Notes under the pieces: generated by a model | What the model saw: only the letters and a program-made list of their open reading frames with translations | The model's database searches: none | What the model was told of the DNA's origin: nothing | Shown here: positions 27,571 to 39,443 of the stretch, piece after piece | Layout: each line of letters opens with the position of its first letter | Numbering within the stretch: the stretch's first letter is position 1 | Made by a program: the position numbers and the translations under genes | From: Pipra filicauda | Taxonomy: Eukaryota > Chordata > Aves > Passeriformes > Pipridae | NCBI RefSeq assembly: GCF_003945595.2 | Contig: NW_024104998.1 | Coordinates: 4,211,790-4,275,789 of the forward strand | Direction: 5' to 3' | DNA length: 64,000 nt

Positions 27571-30500
27571 CTTGTGACAAAGGACAATATTGTTACTTGC
27601 AAACATCACTTAATTCCTGATCATATTGGTGTATAATCTCATATACACCTTGAGGTTGTGTGTTTGTGCTTACATGTACATCTATAGGATTTGCCTTTGA
27701 CTAGGCTTTACTATAAAAATGACATGGTCCTATATGCAGATTAAATAGTAACCAAAGTTTGTTTTCACGGAAGCATCATCACTTTAAAAATGGATGCAGA
27801 TTATTCTTGAGAAGGGGTGGGGGTTGTGGTGTCATTCCAAAGCACATGAGAACACTTTTGCAGGTTTTAAAAAATTCTAACAGTATTTACAGTAACAATG
27901 TTATTTTATCACGGCCTCTCCAAAGCTTTTAGAAAAACATCAGTGCAGTGCCATAGAGATTCTTAAAAAGCCCATAAAACCACAATCATCAGATGGGTTA
28001 ACTCTAGACAGCTCTTGTTTCCTTCAATTTAGTACATTCAATTTGGAACATTTAGTAACCAAAACTGAGCTCTCAAGATTTAAAGTGGACCTAAGTAATC
28101 TGAAACATAGAAAGCCCACAAAGAGATGCTAGATGGTATTGTGATTTTTTTTCCTTTAAATTACAGACTATTAGGTCATGCTAAAATAAACACTGGTAAG
28201 TTCACGTTCTACTTTTCCAGAAAATTAACAGGAAAAAAAAAAGGCAGGCATGATAGAATTTTTCTTCTATATTATGAAGAAAAAGTTATGTAATGCTCTT
28301 TCTGCTGTAAGATTCTATTATAAGAATTAGTTACTTTCTAAAATTAAAAAGCTGGTTGTCCAAATTTCATGACTGTAGTACGGATTTCAAGAATTGCATG
28401 GTATTATGATCATGAAAAAAAACATGTTGAACTTAATAGTCAAATCTATAGAAGTACCTGGTTTTGTATGATAGTTGCTGTCTCACAGGAACCTAGTGTA
28501 TTTTTTCCTCCAAGTGCTTGCTTTATTAATTAATAAAAGATATGTATATTTAACAGACGTTTCCTAGTGGAATCTGTGTATATACTGCTCACAAGAAAAG
28601 AAATGGGTTTAATGATTTTATGCATTTGTTTCCATTGCTACCCAATTTTCAGACTAATTTGAAAGGATTGTGATTTTTTTCCTGCTCAACTTTATGCAAT
28701 TTCAGTAGGTTTCTCTGTTTTGTGGATGTTTAAAAAAAAAAAACAACAAAGACTTAATTAAAATTTTGTATTGATGGATCTTGTATTTTTCTACCTTCTA
28801 TATAATATTCTTTGCAGCATAATCATCACTCTGCACACAGTAGTTATTAGTGATGTGTAGAGTACAAAGATTGCCTGGTTTTAGTTTCAGTGCTTATGTG
28901 ATTTCATTGTTTTCCAGATGTTAGGCTGTTTCCCTGAGGGGTGAAGTCTTATGTGTTATTATCTCTAAGTCATTCTTATGTTTATACCTAAGATCGCTGG
29001 AGAGATATTTTCACTGTTTTGCCCACATCATTTCATTTTCCTGCAGCACCTTTCACAGGCAGTTCTCCTGATGCATGCTTGGATTTGGTTGTGTCTTCCT
29101 GCAGCCTGTGCATGCTCTCACTGCTGTCCTACCACGCTTCCTCAGCCACCCCTCTATGCTGTAGGCTAGAGCTTGAATTCATGGAACAGAATTTCTCTGA
29201 ATTCAGCTGCCTGCTATAAGAAGTTGTGAAGTTCAAGATAAGATAAATACAACCTTGTGTGTATTTAAAAAACCAAACAGCTAACTATCTGTTCTTACAT
29301 GAAACACTGCTGTACAGTAGGGCCACTGCCTACATCTTTGAGTGGTTATTTACAATAACAGTTGTCTCAAAATGCAGAAGGCCAAGTGGCATCACCCACC
29401 TCTCCGTAACATCTTGTCCCCCTGGGGCCTCAGTGTTGGACCCCTTTGTCTTTTCACATCTCTCTGTCAGCTTCTGAGAGGAGCTGTAAACCCCTGGCTG
29501 ATTCCCAGCTGCTGTCAGGTAGAGTACCTGCCAGCTCTCTCCCCCTCCCTGCCTGCCATACAAAAGGGGCAGGGGGCTCAGGGGGTAAGATCTGTCCCTC
29601 CTGCCATTTGGCAGTACCGTGTTTATAGACAGGCGTCTTCATTGATTAGGGTAGAAACACATTGGTACATGGTGCTTGCTGTTCAGATCTCTTCCAAATT
29701 ACACAATAAAACAGGTGGAAAATTAAATTTCACTTTGTTAAAGTGTAGGTGTGACCCCTTCCTGGCCTAGGGAGACTTTGTGATCAAACCCACCTTCTGG
29801 TTGCCTCACCCCAGCAATGCCCGCTCTTCTTCCTTCCTGTCCTCTAGCATCAATGTCTCAGCTTGAGCTTACAGATGTAGGAGAACTCAGGCCACAGAGG
29901 GACACCTCCTTTTGTTGCCCCCTTCCCTCTCCAGGCCCATCCAGACAAGAACAAGTAGGGGAGGATCAGCACCTTCCTACCAAAGATAGGATTCTTCTTC
30001 TAAGCATGGACAAAGGTGAGCAGGTTTCCCTGGCTGCCTCCTTTAAAGAGTGACATGCTGTTCAAATAGATGCAGATCAAATGGCCTGCCACGCAAAAAC
30101 AGTGATGTAGACCCCTGCATCAGCCAGAAGACTGATTTTAATTCTACATGGAGAAAGGCACCCCTGAAGTCATCAATGCTTCAACATCTTTGCCAATTAA
30201 GCATAAATTTTTCTTACCTGTTTGACTGTTTCCATTGGTAGGATCAGCTTCTCCATTTGAGATCTTCACTTACTGAAGGTTAATTCTCTGTAAGAGGGAC
30301 CTCTGAAACTCACGGATTGGCAACTAGATCTTCTACTAACTGCAGCTACTCTGAGGTGAAACTTCTGCTGCAAAAAGTCTAGTATTTTTCTACAAAGCCA
30401 GTCAGACCTTCTGCTCTCTCTCTGAGGTCTGTACAAGTGTGCAATAGGCACGTTGATCCTTGTTGATCCAGGGAGGGTGTCTGAGCCTTGCAGGGCTGCA

Positions 30501-30741
30501 GGTCCCAGCATGCTGTCCTGGAGCAGTGCAGGCACTTTGCCACTTATGCCCTCAACCCCTTCCAACAGCTTTATCAGCTGAGGTGTCTGAAGGAAAGAGT
30601 GTGGCAATGAATTTGTCATATGCAGGATGGAAAAAGTCCTACCAGAGATGGACTGGTGAGGAAAACAGCTCTAACCTTATGGAAACAGAAGTTTTTACTG
30701 TAGTTTAAACATGTTTCAACATGTTTGTGTATTTTCTGCAG
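27571..30741. other. Non-coding, presumed PLAG1 intron
   Basis: The first 1.4 kb is AT-rich. From about 29000 the composition becomes more balanced and several short frames open on both strands (29342-29770 on the plus strand, 29330-29563 on the minus), none with a recognisable domain. A sequence resembling a splice donor, AAAG followed by GTGAGC, occurs at about 30011-30020 without a convincing acceptor partner. Confidence 0.45.
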
Positions 30742-31018
30742 TGTCACTGTCTCCCAGACACCCCCTGTGAAGCTATTGTCTCCCATACAAGGTGTCCTGG
30801 GAAGGTGTCCCGAGGTGTCCCATTGGTCCTTGTTAACCCTTTCCTATTGGCTGTTGACCCCTTACCTGATGGTTTCTTTTGTGTGACCCTGAACTTGTGA
30901 TTGGCCCCCGTTGACCTTCCTAAAAGCCTTATAAACCCCAACCCCACAATAAACTTCCTCTTTCCTCCGTCCCTCCCTGGTGATCTGTGTGTGCTCCTTG
31001 CGGGGTCACCGGGCCACG
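30742..31018 (+). mobile_element. Solo LTR of an avian endogenous retrovirus
   Basis: The 277-bp segment has the layout of an avian retroviral LTR. It starts TGTCACTG. The U3-like part has three inverted CCAAT boxes (ATTGG at 30822, 30846 and 30900) and three copies of AGGTGTCC (30790, 30803, 30813). A TATA box (TATAAA, 30930-30935) is followed 12 bases later by AATAAA (30948-30953). This tight TATA-poly(A) spacing is like that of avian leukosis-type LTRs. Five-base direct repeats TGCAG flank it (30737-30741, 31019-31023), supporting the borders, although the 3' end reads ACG where ACA is expected. No gag, pol or env sequence is seen nearby. Confidence 0.72.
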
Positions 31019-31326
31019 TGCAGGGGTGGGGGGAGGGGCATTCACCTCGCAGGTAATGGGGCAAGCAGCTTAAGGCCTGGAGGTCTCCCCCATCCCCCTC
31101 AATCCGCCGGAAAGGAGGATTAAATCTGCATCTCCACGAGTGGAACTGCCTATTGAGAGTCCTGTGTGTAAGTCCACAGCACAAGGAAAGCCAGAGGAGG
31201 CTAAATGGTGCTCCTTCTTCAGTTTCCTGAGCAGGTTAGATTCCTTCATCTTCAGGAGCTCTGGAGACATTTGTGCCATTTTAACAGCCCTGACTGAGAG
31301 GGCAGACATGATGAGATTTGTAGTTG
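31019..31326. other. Short non-coding gap between LTR and CR1
   Basis: A G-rich run (about 31023-31038) follows the LTR, then unremarkable sequence. The G-run could be a piece of retroviral leader or polypurine tract if the LTR borders are wrong, but nothing else supports internal viral sequence. Confidence 0.35.
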
Positions 31327-31545
31327 GAATCATAGATTGGTTTGTGTTGGAAGGGACGTTGAAGATTGTCTAATTCCAATTTTCATGCCACAGGCAGGGA
31401 CACCTTCCACTAGACCCTCAAAGCCCCATCCAACCTGGTCTTGAACACTCCCAGGGATGAGGCATCTGACTTCTCTGGGCAATGTGTTCCAGAGTCTGCC
31501 ACTCTGTAAATGGAGGTGCTGTCTGTCACTTTGGCTCTTCTGAGC
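31327..31545 (-). mobile_element. CR1 LINE 3' fragment, inverted
   Basis: Read on the minus strand this is a CR1 3' tail. On the plus strand it begins with 'aatcatagattggtttg' and 'gttggaagggac', the complement of the CR1 terminus. It continues through 'gggacaccttccactaga' and 'ccccatccaacctgg' and 'cagggatgaggcatctgac'. It is 5'-truncated and non-coding, and the only recognised CR1 copy here in the opposite orientation to PLAG1. It lies about 300 bases from the LTR, so this 0.8-kb patch has taken at least two insertions. Confidence 0.9.
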
Positions 31546-34500
31546 CACAGTAAGTGGCTAAATCAGCTGTCTCTTGCTGACTCTTTCACCAACTCAGCTC
31601 CCCCAGCTATCCCTGACTGCTCAGACAGAGCAGGTGTCGTCTGTCAGTACTTTTTATGGTCAGGTGACTGCTAGTCAGTACTCTTTAGACCTGATCCAGA
31701 AAAGAGGAAAATTACTTACGCTGCAGTAATGGTGGCTCTTCCAGGTACATTTGCAATAGAGGCACCACAAGTCATCTATTGTCCTTCACTCTGAAATGAC
31801 TCTTTACTGTTGGCAAACCTGAGTGAGGTTAGACTGGAGGATCCTGAGCTTTGTTTGCTCCATTACTACCCTGAGCAGCAGCAACTCCTTGCTGCCTTGG
31901 GCTGCATTTGTTCATCCTTCTTCCTAAACCAGAATGCCAGTCTGTGTTTCAGCTTTCCAAACCTTTCACCACACTTCCAACTAGGATATCAACTTTTGCC
32001 CACATGTTTCTCTCCTGTGACCTTTCATCAGCCACAACAAACCTTGCCAGCTCAATTCCCATCATCACCTGACCCCCTGAGATGGGAACACAGGCTTGGG
32101 AGCAGCAGGACTACAGCAGCCACAGAAGAGGGAGGTTGCCACTTCCTGAGGCAGCACAGTGATGGCAGTGGTGTCTGTGATTGGCTTTTGCCCCATGGTG
32201 TGAGTGAGGAGCAGAGTGGGAGCTGCCACTGCTGCAGAGCGCGTTGGGGGGTGCGATGGTGTGTGTGGCACTGCTGGGGAGTCCTTAGCCTTACACCACT
32301 GCCTGGATGGACATAATGTCTTCAGAGGACTTGATCCTGTCCATGTGAGTACGTGCTCACCTGGGATCTGTGCGGACAGCACTTCTTAAAGAATCACAGT
32401 TTTCATAGGGTAAGTAACCGCTTTTCTTTTTGTTTCCTAAAGAAATTTTTAAACCCTGGGATGACTCTGTAATACTATTAAATCCTTATTGAGTTCTACC
32501 ATTATTATGACTCTAATGTTTCTAGGATCCTTCCTCTGGTTTAAAACTGATCGATTTCAGGAATTGAAACTAGATTTGCTGTTTTATATAAAAGGCAAAA
32601 TGACAGATACTGCATTCTCAGTACTGTGTTCTCATTATTGCTCTTTTATTTTGAAAGAAAATAACCATGAAACTTGCTTTCCTTTACTGTACTTGAACAC
32701 TCTTATGTATGATATGCAAGTTAGGAGGAGGCTTATTGATTATATTTGTGTAATGTCTTCATTATCCTTTTAGCTGAGATATCAAATGTTTTAAAAAATT
32801 TTCAAGTGCAGCTATTTTCTCAGATTCTTAAATACCATCTGTGAATTTTGAAAAAAGGTTACTTTTTATTATTAAAAAGAATAAATTATTTTATATTTAT
32901 ATTTTATATGATCTATCTTCTTTATTAGGGTTTTGGGGCTTTTTGTTTTCACTCCTTATATGGTAGAAATTCAAATATTGTCTAATCTGGAATTATCTGC
33001 GTGTTTGGAAAGTTAGCAAAATTAGTGCCTCACAGATACTGGAAGTTCTGGTAAATTCTAAGAATTCTGACAAATTATGGAAGTCATATTTTGCTACTAG
33101 TACCTAAGTGAGCTTTGGGTATGTGCATGTGACAATGCATTTTAGAGTGTGATGCTTCTCCGCTTCATGTGGAGAATAATCTGAGTTTTGTTATTCATTA
33201 AAAATTCTTCCTACCTCATCTAGTAATTGAGAAGAAGCTTAGAACAATATGACTCTAAGAAGTTACAAGGAGAATCGTACATCTTTGTCCAGTATTCTGC
33301 CTCAGAGATTTTCTAACACCAAAAGCTTCTGAGAAAGGTGGTCTAAAAATGGGCATTATCATGGACAGCTTTTGTATTCTGTGCATAAGGAAATATCTTT
33401 TCTCCAATAGCATATTTATTGCTGCAAAGCATAGGAATTATGTTATTTTATCTTTTCACTTAATCCTGTCAAATGTAGTAAATGTTTTCATTATTCATAC
33501 AAACTTATCCCCTTTTATGTGTATGTTGTTAAGCTCTTTACCTGCTAATGGTCTTGTAGAAGTTGAGATCCCAGCTAATGTAGGTATAGCAGTGCTCTCA
33601 TCTGAATCCTCTGCATTGTGATTTTGCTGTATTTGTAAGGTAATAAATAAGAGTACCTGACTGTCCTCCTTCATTCTCTTCAGCATTTTTGCTACATCTG
33701 GTGTTTATCTTGCTTATTTATTTGTTCCAATTGCTTTTGTTTCCCCTGATTCAGTAGTCTTTCCATGCCTCTAGTGGCCTGTTTCTGAGAGCCTGTGCTT
33801 TTTGCTAGAGTAACTTTAGATGTATGGTGAACATTGAGGACTATAAGCATTTAAGAGAAAATGTTAAATGCTGTTGAGAGGGCTTTATAATATTTTAGAT
33901 AGGATTTCTTCGTTTTTTTTGTTGTGTTTTCTTTCCCTGAATAAGAAATAATCTGTAAATACAAATAGTGTATTTGTATTATGTTCTTCATGAGAACTTA
34001 GTGTGTTACATTTATGTGGCTGTCTTAAATATTGTCTCCTTATTGTGAACTACATTAGCAGAAACATCTGGGGAATGAAACTCTTCCTTTCTGCTGCAAT
34101 AGTGGAAGATGTTGAGATAGGCACTGCAGGGTAACTGATTTATAAGGGTCTTGCTGAGAGAGGGGGTCAGCATTTTCTCCCTTAAACAAGGTGATTTGGG
34201 GACTCCCAAAAGAGGAGGTGAGGGTTGTGCTTATTAGTTGAAAACAGAACTTCCACTTTTTCTTTGGGTACTGGAGCTGTTTCTGCCTCTTGCCTGTGTG
34301 TACAAAGCCCTGGATAAATGCTCCTTGGGTCTCAGAGAGCTTCAGTCGGCTGCTCTGAAGCCCTTTTGACATTAATAGGTGTTCAAGGACACCTGTTTAC
34401 TCATGTTCATTCTTACCAACAGAGGAGGCTGGGGCTGTGCGAAGCTGAACTTGGTATCAAAAGGAAGAATGCTTTCTAGAATGAATGGGAAGCAAGAAGG

Positions 34501-37217
34501 GAAAATGGCTTGTCTGTGGGGAAATGTTACATTACTCTGGGGCTCCTGCCAAATAACTTCAGCCTGCTATGCCACGTGGGGTATGTGCACTGTATAGAGC
34601 TTCGCCCTTATATATCTGGAAGAGCTGGACAGGATAAACCTCCCCATTACAATGAGGCACTGAACGTGTATACCTGTGTCATTCAGGAGGCCTTCTAGGA
34701 AGAAAAGGAAGACCTGCTGCAAATTTACAAAATTATGGTGGCAGGGAAAAGGGAGATGTAAGAGAAATTCCAGAAAAACCCTCTTGGTTTGCTCAGGCAT
34801 ACTTAGACTTGCCCTCTATTGGGATTTACCTGTAGCATGTACATCATTAAGAGGTTTTATTATTATTTTTTAAATTAATTTTATTTTCCTTTGCAGGTCA
34901 CATTTTAAGCTGCTATTTCCTGTATAATTAAGCAGAATGAAGGCATTAGGTTCTAGTAAAGTTGGGCCTAATCCAGAATCTTCTCTTACTCTGTCCTTTC
35001 TGAGTAAAAAACTCAAGTCTGGGCCCAGCATTTTATGGTTTTTGCTGTTACTTCTAAATTATTTGTGGTCTGTGGATTATTTTTGTTTTGTTTTAACTTC
35101 ATGACAACAACTCCTTTGCTTTTGCCTAATTTTATCTCTTTATGTGTCACTGTCCAGCATAGCGTTAGTTGAAATTATGTAAGTATACTGCAAATTGAAG
35201 TGCATAATTGCTACTGATAATGCGAGAATGATTCCTAAAGTTTATAATTAACAGTATATAATGTTCCGTGCATGGGTTGGATCTATCCCTTTTAACTTTT
35301 CCTTTCCGATTCTTTCCAATTCCTGGTCTTGTCACATCCCAGCCTTTATGAACATACTGGTTTCCCTGGAGTCTAGTCCATTCTTCCTTTTGTTTTTCAG
35401 ACCAGTAAAAATGGGAAGTACTGGATTCTGGTTTCCTCCAAGAAGAGTCAGCGGAACTGGTTAAGAGCAAAATCTGAGGACTTTAGTGGGCAAACATCAG
35501 GTGTGCATTGAACAGAGGCTGCTTTAATCCTGCTTTAAGTATATGCTTATTTAAAAAATAGTATTATATATGAGCTTTTGTGTAATGTGTTTGTTATTTG
35601 ATACTGCATATAATCATTCATCCTGCAGTTGTGAAAGCACCAGTAAGAATGGGGATTTTTAAGTGATAATATGTTGAGGCACAAACAGGCAATATTACTC
35701 ATAAAATTCTTTCAGCTGGTCTTTGAAAAATTTAATATTTGAGGATCAGTGTTTTTTAAAGTTTTATCTCCATTGCTCAGTCTGTATATCCACACAAAAA
35801 AAAATGGTTATTTGCTATTCAGAGATCAATACTAAAGTTTTTAATTGCTTCAACTGTTGAGAAATGGTACTGAGATAATAGTGCGTACGTGGTTTTTAAT
35901 AAAACACTGTCGTTGTCAAAGATTGGATCCACACTATATTTGTTCTAATTGATGCATTTTTAAGGACACTTATACACAGTTCAAAGTCAGCTTAATTCGT
36001 TTTGATCATAGAGGAACAAAACCCAAATTCTTCATCCCTGTGAATGTTCTGACTTACTTCTGGTACAGCAGATTACCTGAAGTTTTGGAGAAGAAAACAA
36101 AATGTTATATTGGCCTGAATATAGGATGGCCTCCAGCCTGAGGTGTGATCTTTGCATTGAGAAAAGAAGTGAGAAGTTGTCAGTTGTTAATTTTAACAGT
36201 TAAGCTTAATATGCTGTTCCACAACAAACACTGCTTTTGACCTCACAACAGACCCTGCAGATCACCCTTCTGCGTGGCCTCGTATCCTGCATCTCCCCAG
36301 CTTGATGCACGTTAAGTTCCTCCTTACCAGCCCTCAGCATTACCACCTCACCCCTATCCACATGTCCTTAGATATTTCCAACCCCTGTGCAGGATTCGCT
36401 GTACCTCCCTAGCCCCACAGCCCCATCCTGGTTCTGACCGCTGTCCCTCCCTGCCGCAGCTCATCCTCCCTGCCTGTATCTTGCCTGCTGTGCCTGCTTC
36501 CCTTGTCACTGGCTGGGCACAGAGTCCACTTGCTGCTGAATTCTGGACTCGGCATGGTCAAAGTAGCCACGCTCCCCTGCAGCAGCCTGTGGAGGCAGTT
36601 GCCTTGCCCTTTGATGCAAATGCTGACTGCCCTATCTCAGGCTCGGTGTGGATTTGGCAGGGAGGCAAAAGGAGCCAGAGTGCCTTCTTAACCCTCTTGA
36701 GGCTATAAGTGCCCTAGCTATGCAGTGAGGGCATGGCTGCTGTGCTGGCTCTGTGTGGTGGGTCTCATACAGGTGCCTGCATGGTATAAAAAAAGCCTTG
36801 TGAGTGGAGATCGAGTTGAATTTTTTTTCTCCCTCCTGAATTTCATAGGTCAGGAGAGATTAGGCTAAAACAAAATTTCATTCTACATTCAGGCCAATGT
36901 GTGTTAAAGACCAGTGTGTTTGTTAACAGAAAAGCAAAATTCATTTTATTACCAGATTCTAATTAAAGCTTATATTGAAAAAAAAAGTATCTTTCAGTCC
37001 ACAAATATGTCACAACTTTGATGTGAATCAGACCCTCCTTTTGGTTACATTGGTGGCTTTATTGAAGTATTTTGCAACTGATCTTCATTTACTTTTATTG
37101 AAGAAAATTATTGCTGCCAAGTCTCCAAACAATGTTTCACTTTTTCAGTTACGAACTAGATAGTTGATTATGAGACAGAAAATAAAATTAAGCTGATACT
37201 TTGAAGACCTGTGCACG

Positions 37218-37266
37218 TTCCCACTCATGGAACTGATGTCTCCAGACTTCGTCCCACGAGTGGGAA
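37218..37266. repeat. Imperfect inverted repeat, possible stem-loop
   Basis: Two 13-base arms (37218-37230 and 37254-37266) are complementary at 12 of 13 positions around a 23-base loop. Pairing can be extended outward by a few pairs with G-U wobble. A transcript of either strand could fold here. It is too short to call a miRNA precursor. Confidence 0.6.
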
Positions 37267-37899
37267 TGAGTCCTAGACAAGTCTGAAATCATAAGAGTCC
37301 CTAAAGAAACACCTTTTCTGTCATTGGGTATCTTTAAAGAGGTTAGTGTTTCCTTATAAAATTTGAGGGATTAAAGGTGGTTTTACAAAACTACTTGCTT
37401 AAACAAGGTAGCATAGTTTAACCTGTCATTCAAGGACTTCAGGGTTGAAAGGAAGCAGATTTTCATCTTGGTGTGCCGGTACTTCTCTCCTCTTCTAAAG
37501 ACAAGGGAAAAGTTACAGGGAGGTGGGAGGAAAAGGCATAGATAAAGACATAGTCTGTGTACACATTTCCAGTGGAGATCTCAGTCTGAAGATTTCATAA
37601 AATGCAGACATTAAAGAGGCACATCCCCTTCTCCCTCTCCCTGCTCCTTCAGCCTTCCTGTCCTGGCATGCATTGAGGAAAACACAGGCTCTCCTTCCTT
37701 CTCGCTTTCTTCCAGGACCACGCTGGGGCTCTTGCAACGACTCTGTAGTTTTGCCCCTGTGCAACTGGGCGCTGCTCTCCACTCCCCTCTTGGGCAATTG
37801 ACTCCATCTCTGCTGACCCTCAGCAATGGAGAGGACAGCTAAGCCAGGCCCAGGCTCCCTCCCAGCTATCCATCCTCCCTTGCTGCCAGCAGGGAAGAG

Positions 37900-38170
37900 C
37901 CCGGTTTGTTTTTCAGGGAGGTGGCGCTGGGCTGGAGCAGCTGCAGCCTGATGGTGCCTGCCCAGCTCCCAGCTGCCCAGCTCCACCTGTCCCAGCAGCT
38001 GCGGCTTCCCCAGCCCTGCTGCTGGGGGCTGTGGCGGTGCCTGGCTGCCGAGCCCTGGCCCGGCTGCAGCCTGGCCCTGGTGCCGCCCAGCCCGGCCGCT
38101 TCTCGCGCAGCTGCCCCGGCAGAGACCAGAGTGGACAGCAGCTGCCAGCCCTGACACCGGGGCCAGGGGG
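37900..38170. other. GC-rich block upstream of PLAG1 coding exons
   Basis: About 270 bases of very GC-rich sequence built from CAGCTGC-, CCAGC- and GGCTGC-like words stand out from an AT-rich intron, roughly 1.2 kb upstream of the first coding exon. CpG dinucleotides are present (a cluster at about 38070-38115) but by eye fewer than a strict CpG island needs. It could be an alternative promoter or enhancer, or a GC-rich degenerate minisatellite of the kind common in birds. Confidence 0.45.
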
Positions 38171-39326
38171 TGGGTGGTGGCACTTTTGAGGGAGAGAGGC
38201 CAAATTTTGGGGCTTTCCAACCCTGCCAAACGCTTGCGTTGAGTGCTGTCCTCCTGCTGTCCTCCTTGCCCCTGCTGCTGCAGACCTCGCGCTCCACCCT
38301 TACCACAACTGGTAGCACTGGGGTTTGGTATCTGTAGTAGCAGTTGTGCTCCGATGATGAGGAAAAGCTGTCAGCCACCGCTGACAAAGGAGGGCTGTGA
38401 TGTTGAGTGCCCTGTGATGGCAGGTGCCCATTTGCCACTATATGATACCAGATGATGAATTTAAAGCTGTTTACCCACAAGTCAGACACGAAGGTCACGT
38501 CATACACCTCCTGACACTGAAAACCTCTGATTTAGTTCACAGTTTGCCATGCCACAGGGGCAGGACTAGGAGCTTCCATCCTGAGCTGGCCTGAGTCAGA
38601 ACACTTAGAGCCCTCATGTCTCGCAGGATAGCATGAGGAGGGTGGGGGTCTCCAGTGCTGGCTGATAATCTGTCTCTAACCCATGGGATTTCTGTTGTCA
38701 ATACATCAAGTCCGTTTGCAGAGGGCAAGTTAACAGGAGAATTTCACCTGGCATTAGCCATCATTGGCAATGCGTGCATTTTGCTAGAGTGGGTGCATAG
38801 ACGTCAGCGATCACAGGGGGGAGGTACGCCTGAGGGAGAACACAAGCTTTGTCCCCCATACTGTCAGCATGGGTACTGCTGTGTTTTGTGCAGGTTTTCA
38901 AATATTTTGAGGCTTACAGATTTCCACTTTGATAGCTGCGTGCATGGGTGTGTGCCTGCGTGCGGATGTCTGTATAAACACCACAGGCGCGGCTGTTATT
39001 CCTTTGAAATCCGAAGCTGCCAAAAGGTGCCTGGGTAGGTAGGTTCTTTGCCTCATGCCTCCCTTAATCTGACAGAAACTTTGCTGTTCTCCATCAGTGT
39101 TTGAGGGAGAGGTGAGGTGTGATTTCAGGGCATATGTGGATCTGTTCATCCTGAGCAATGCGTTTTAAGAGTTGCAGCAAATAGTATAAAGAAACCTGCA
39201 GGTATTACATTAGACCAGCTGAACCTAATTTTATTTTTAAGTTTTATTCAGAAGCATCACATAGCAAGTAAACTTCAAAATCTAAGTTTAGTTACAAACT
39301 AGTTGTTTCTTATTTTTTTTTTCCAG

Positions 39327-39443
39327 TCCCCTTTTGCTTTCTTTTACGACCACATGAAACTTGAGAAGCCATCTAAAGCTAAATCATTTAGTGGAGTTGG
39401 GCAATTCCCAAGTGTCCAACAAGAAGGCCTGGTTTAGGCTGCG
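39327..39443 (+). other. PLAG1 5'UTR part of first coding exon
   Basis: The exon starts after a strong acceptor: a T-rich tract at about 39307-39322 followed by CCAG ending at 39326. The 117 bases before the ATG are untranslated except for a short upstream ORF. Earlier untranslated exons must be joined to this acceptor but were not located with confidence. Confidence 0.8.
39354..39437 (+). promoter_or_regulatory. Upstream ORF of PLAG1 (27 codons)
   Basis: An ATG at 39354 opens a frame of 27 codons that stops with TAG at 39435-39437, six bases before the PLAG1 ATG. Its start context is weak (C at -3, A at +4), so leaky scanning is expected. The main ATG has a strong context (G at -3, G at +4). 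Such an arrangement can reduce main-ORF translation or make it depend on reinitiation. The role here is inferred. Confidence 0.6.

Larger units (their letters stand above)
31546..39326. other. Non-coding, presumed last 5' intron of PLAG1
   Basis: No coding gene recognised. The stretch at 31800-32410 is more GC-rich and ends in a donor-like AGG followed by GTAAGT at 32410. The stretch 32410-36200 is AT-rich. GC rises again at 36240-36760 and 37600-38300. Open frames in the last block (up to 238 codons on the minus strand) are explained by GC-rich low-complexity sequence. The intron would end at the pyrimidine tract and AG at 39325-39326. Confidence 0.5.

Noticed and set aside
37513..38229. Minus-strand frame of 238 codons
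   Set aside because: It is rich in Gly, Pro, Ala, Gln and Arg, overlaps other long frames on both strands, and sits on the GC-rich block. No domain or conserved motif is visible, so it is explained by composition.
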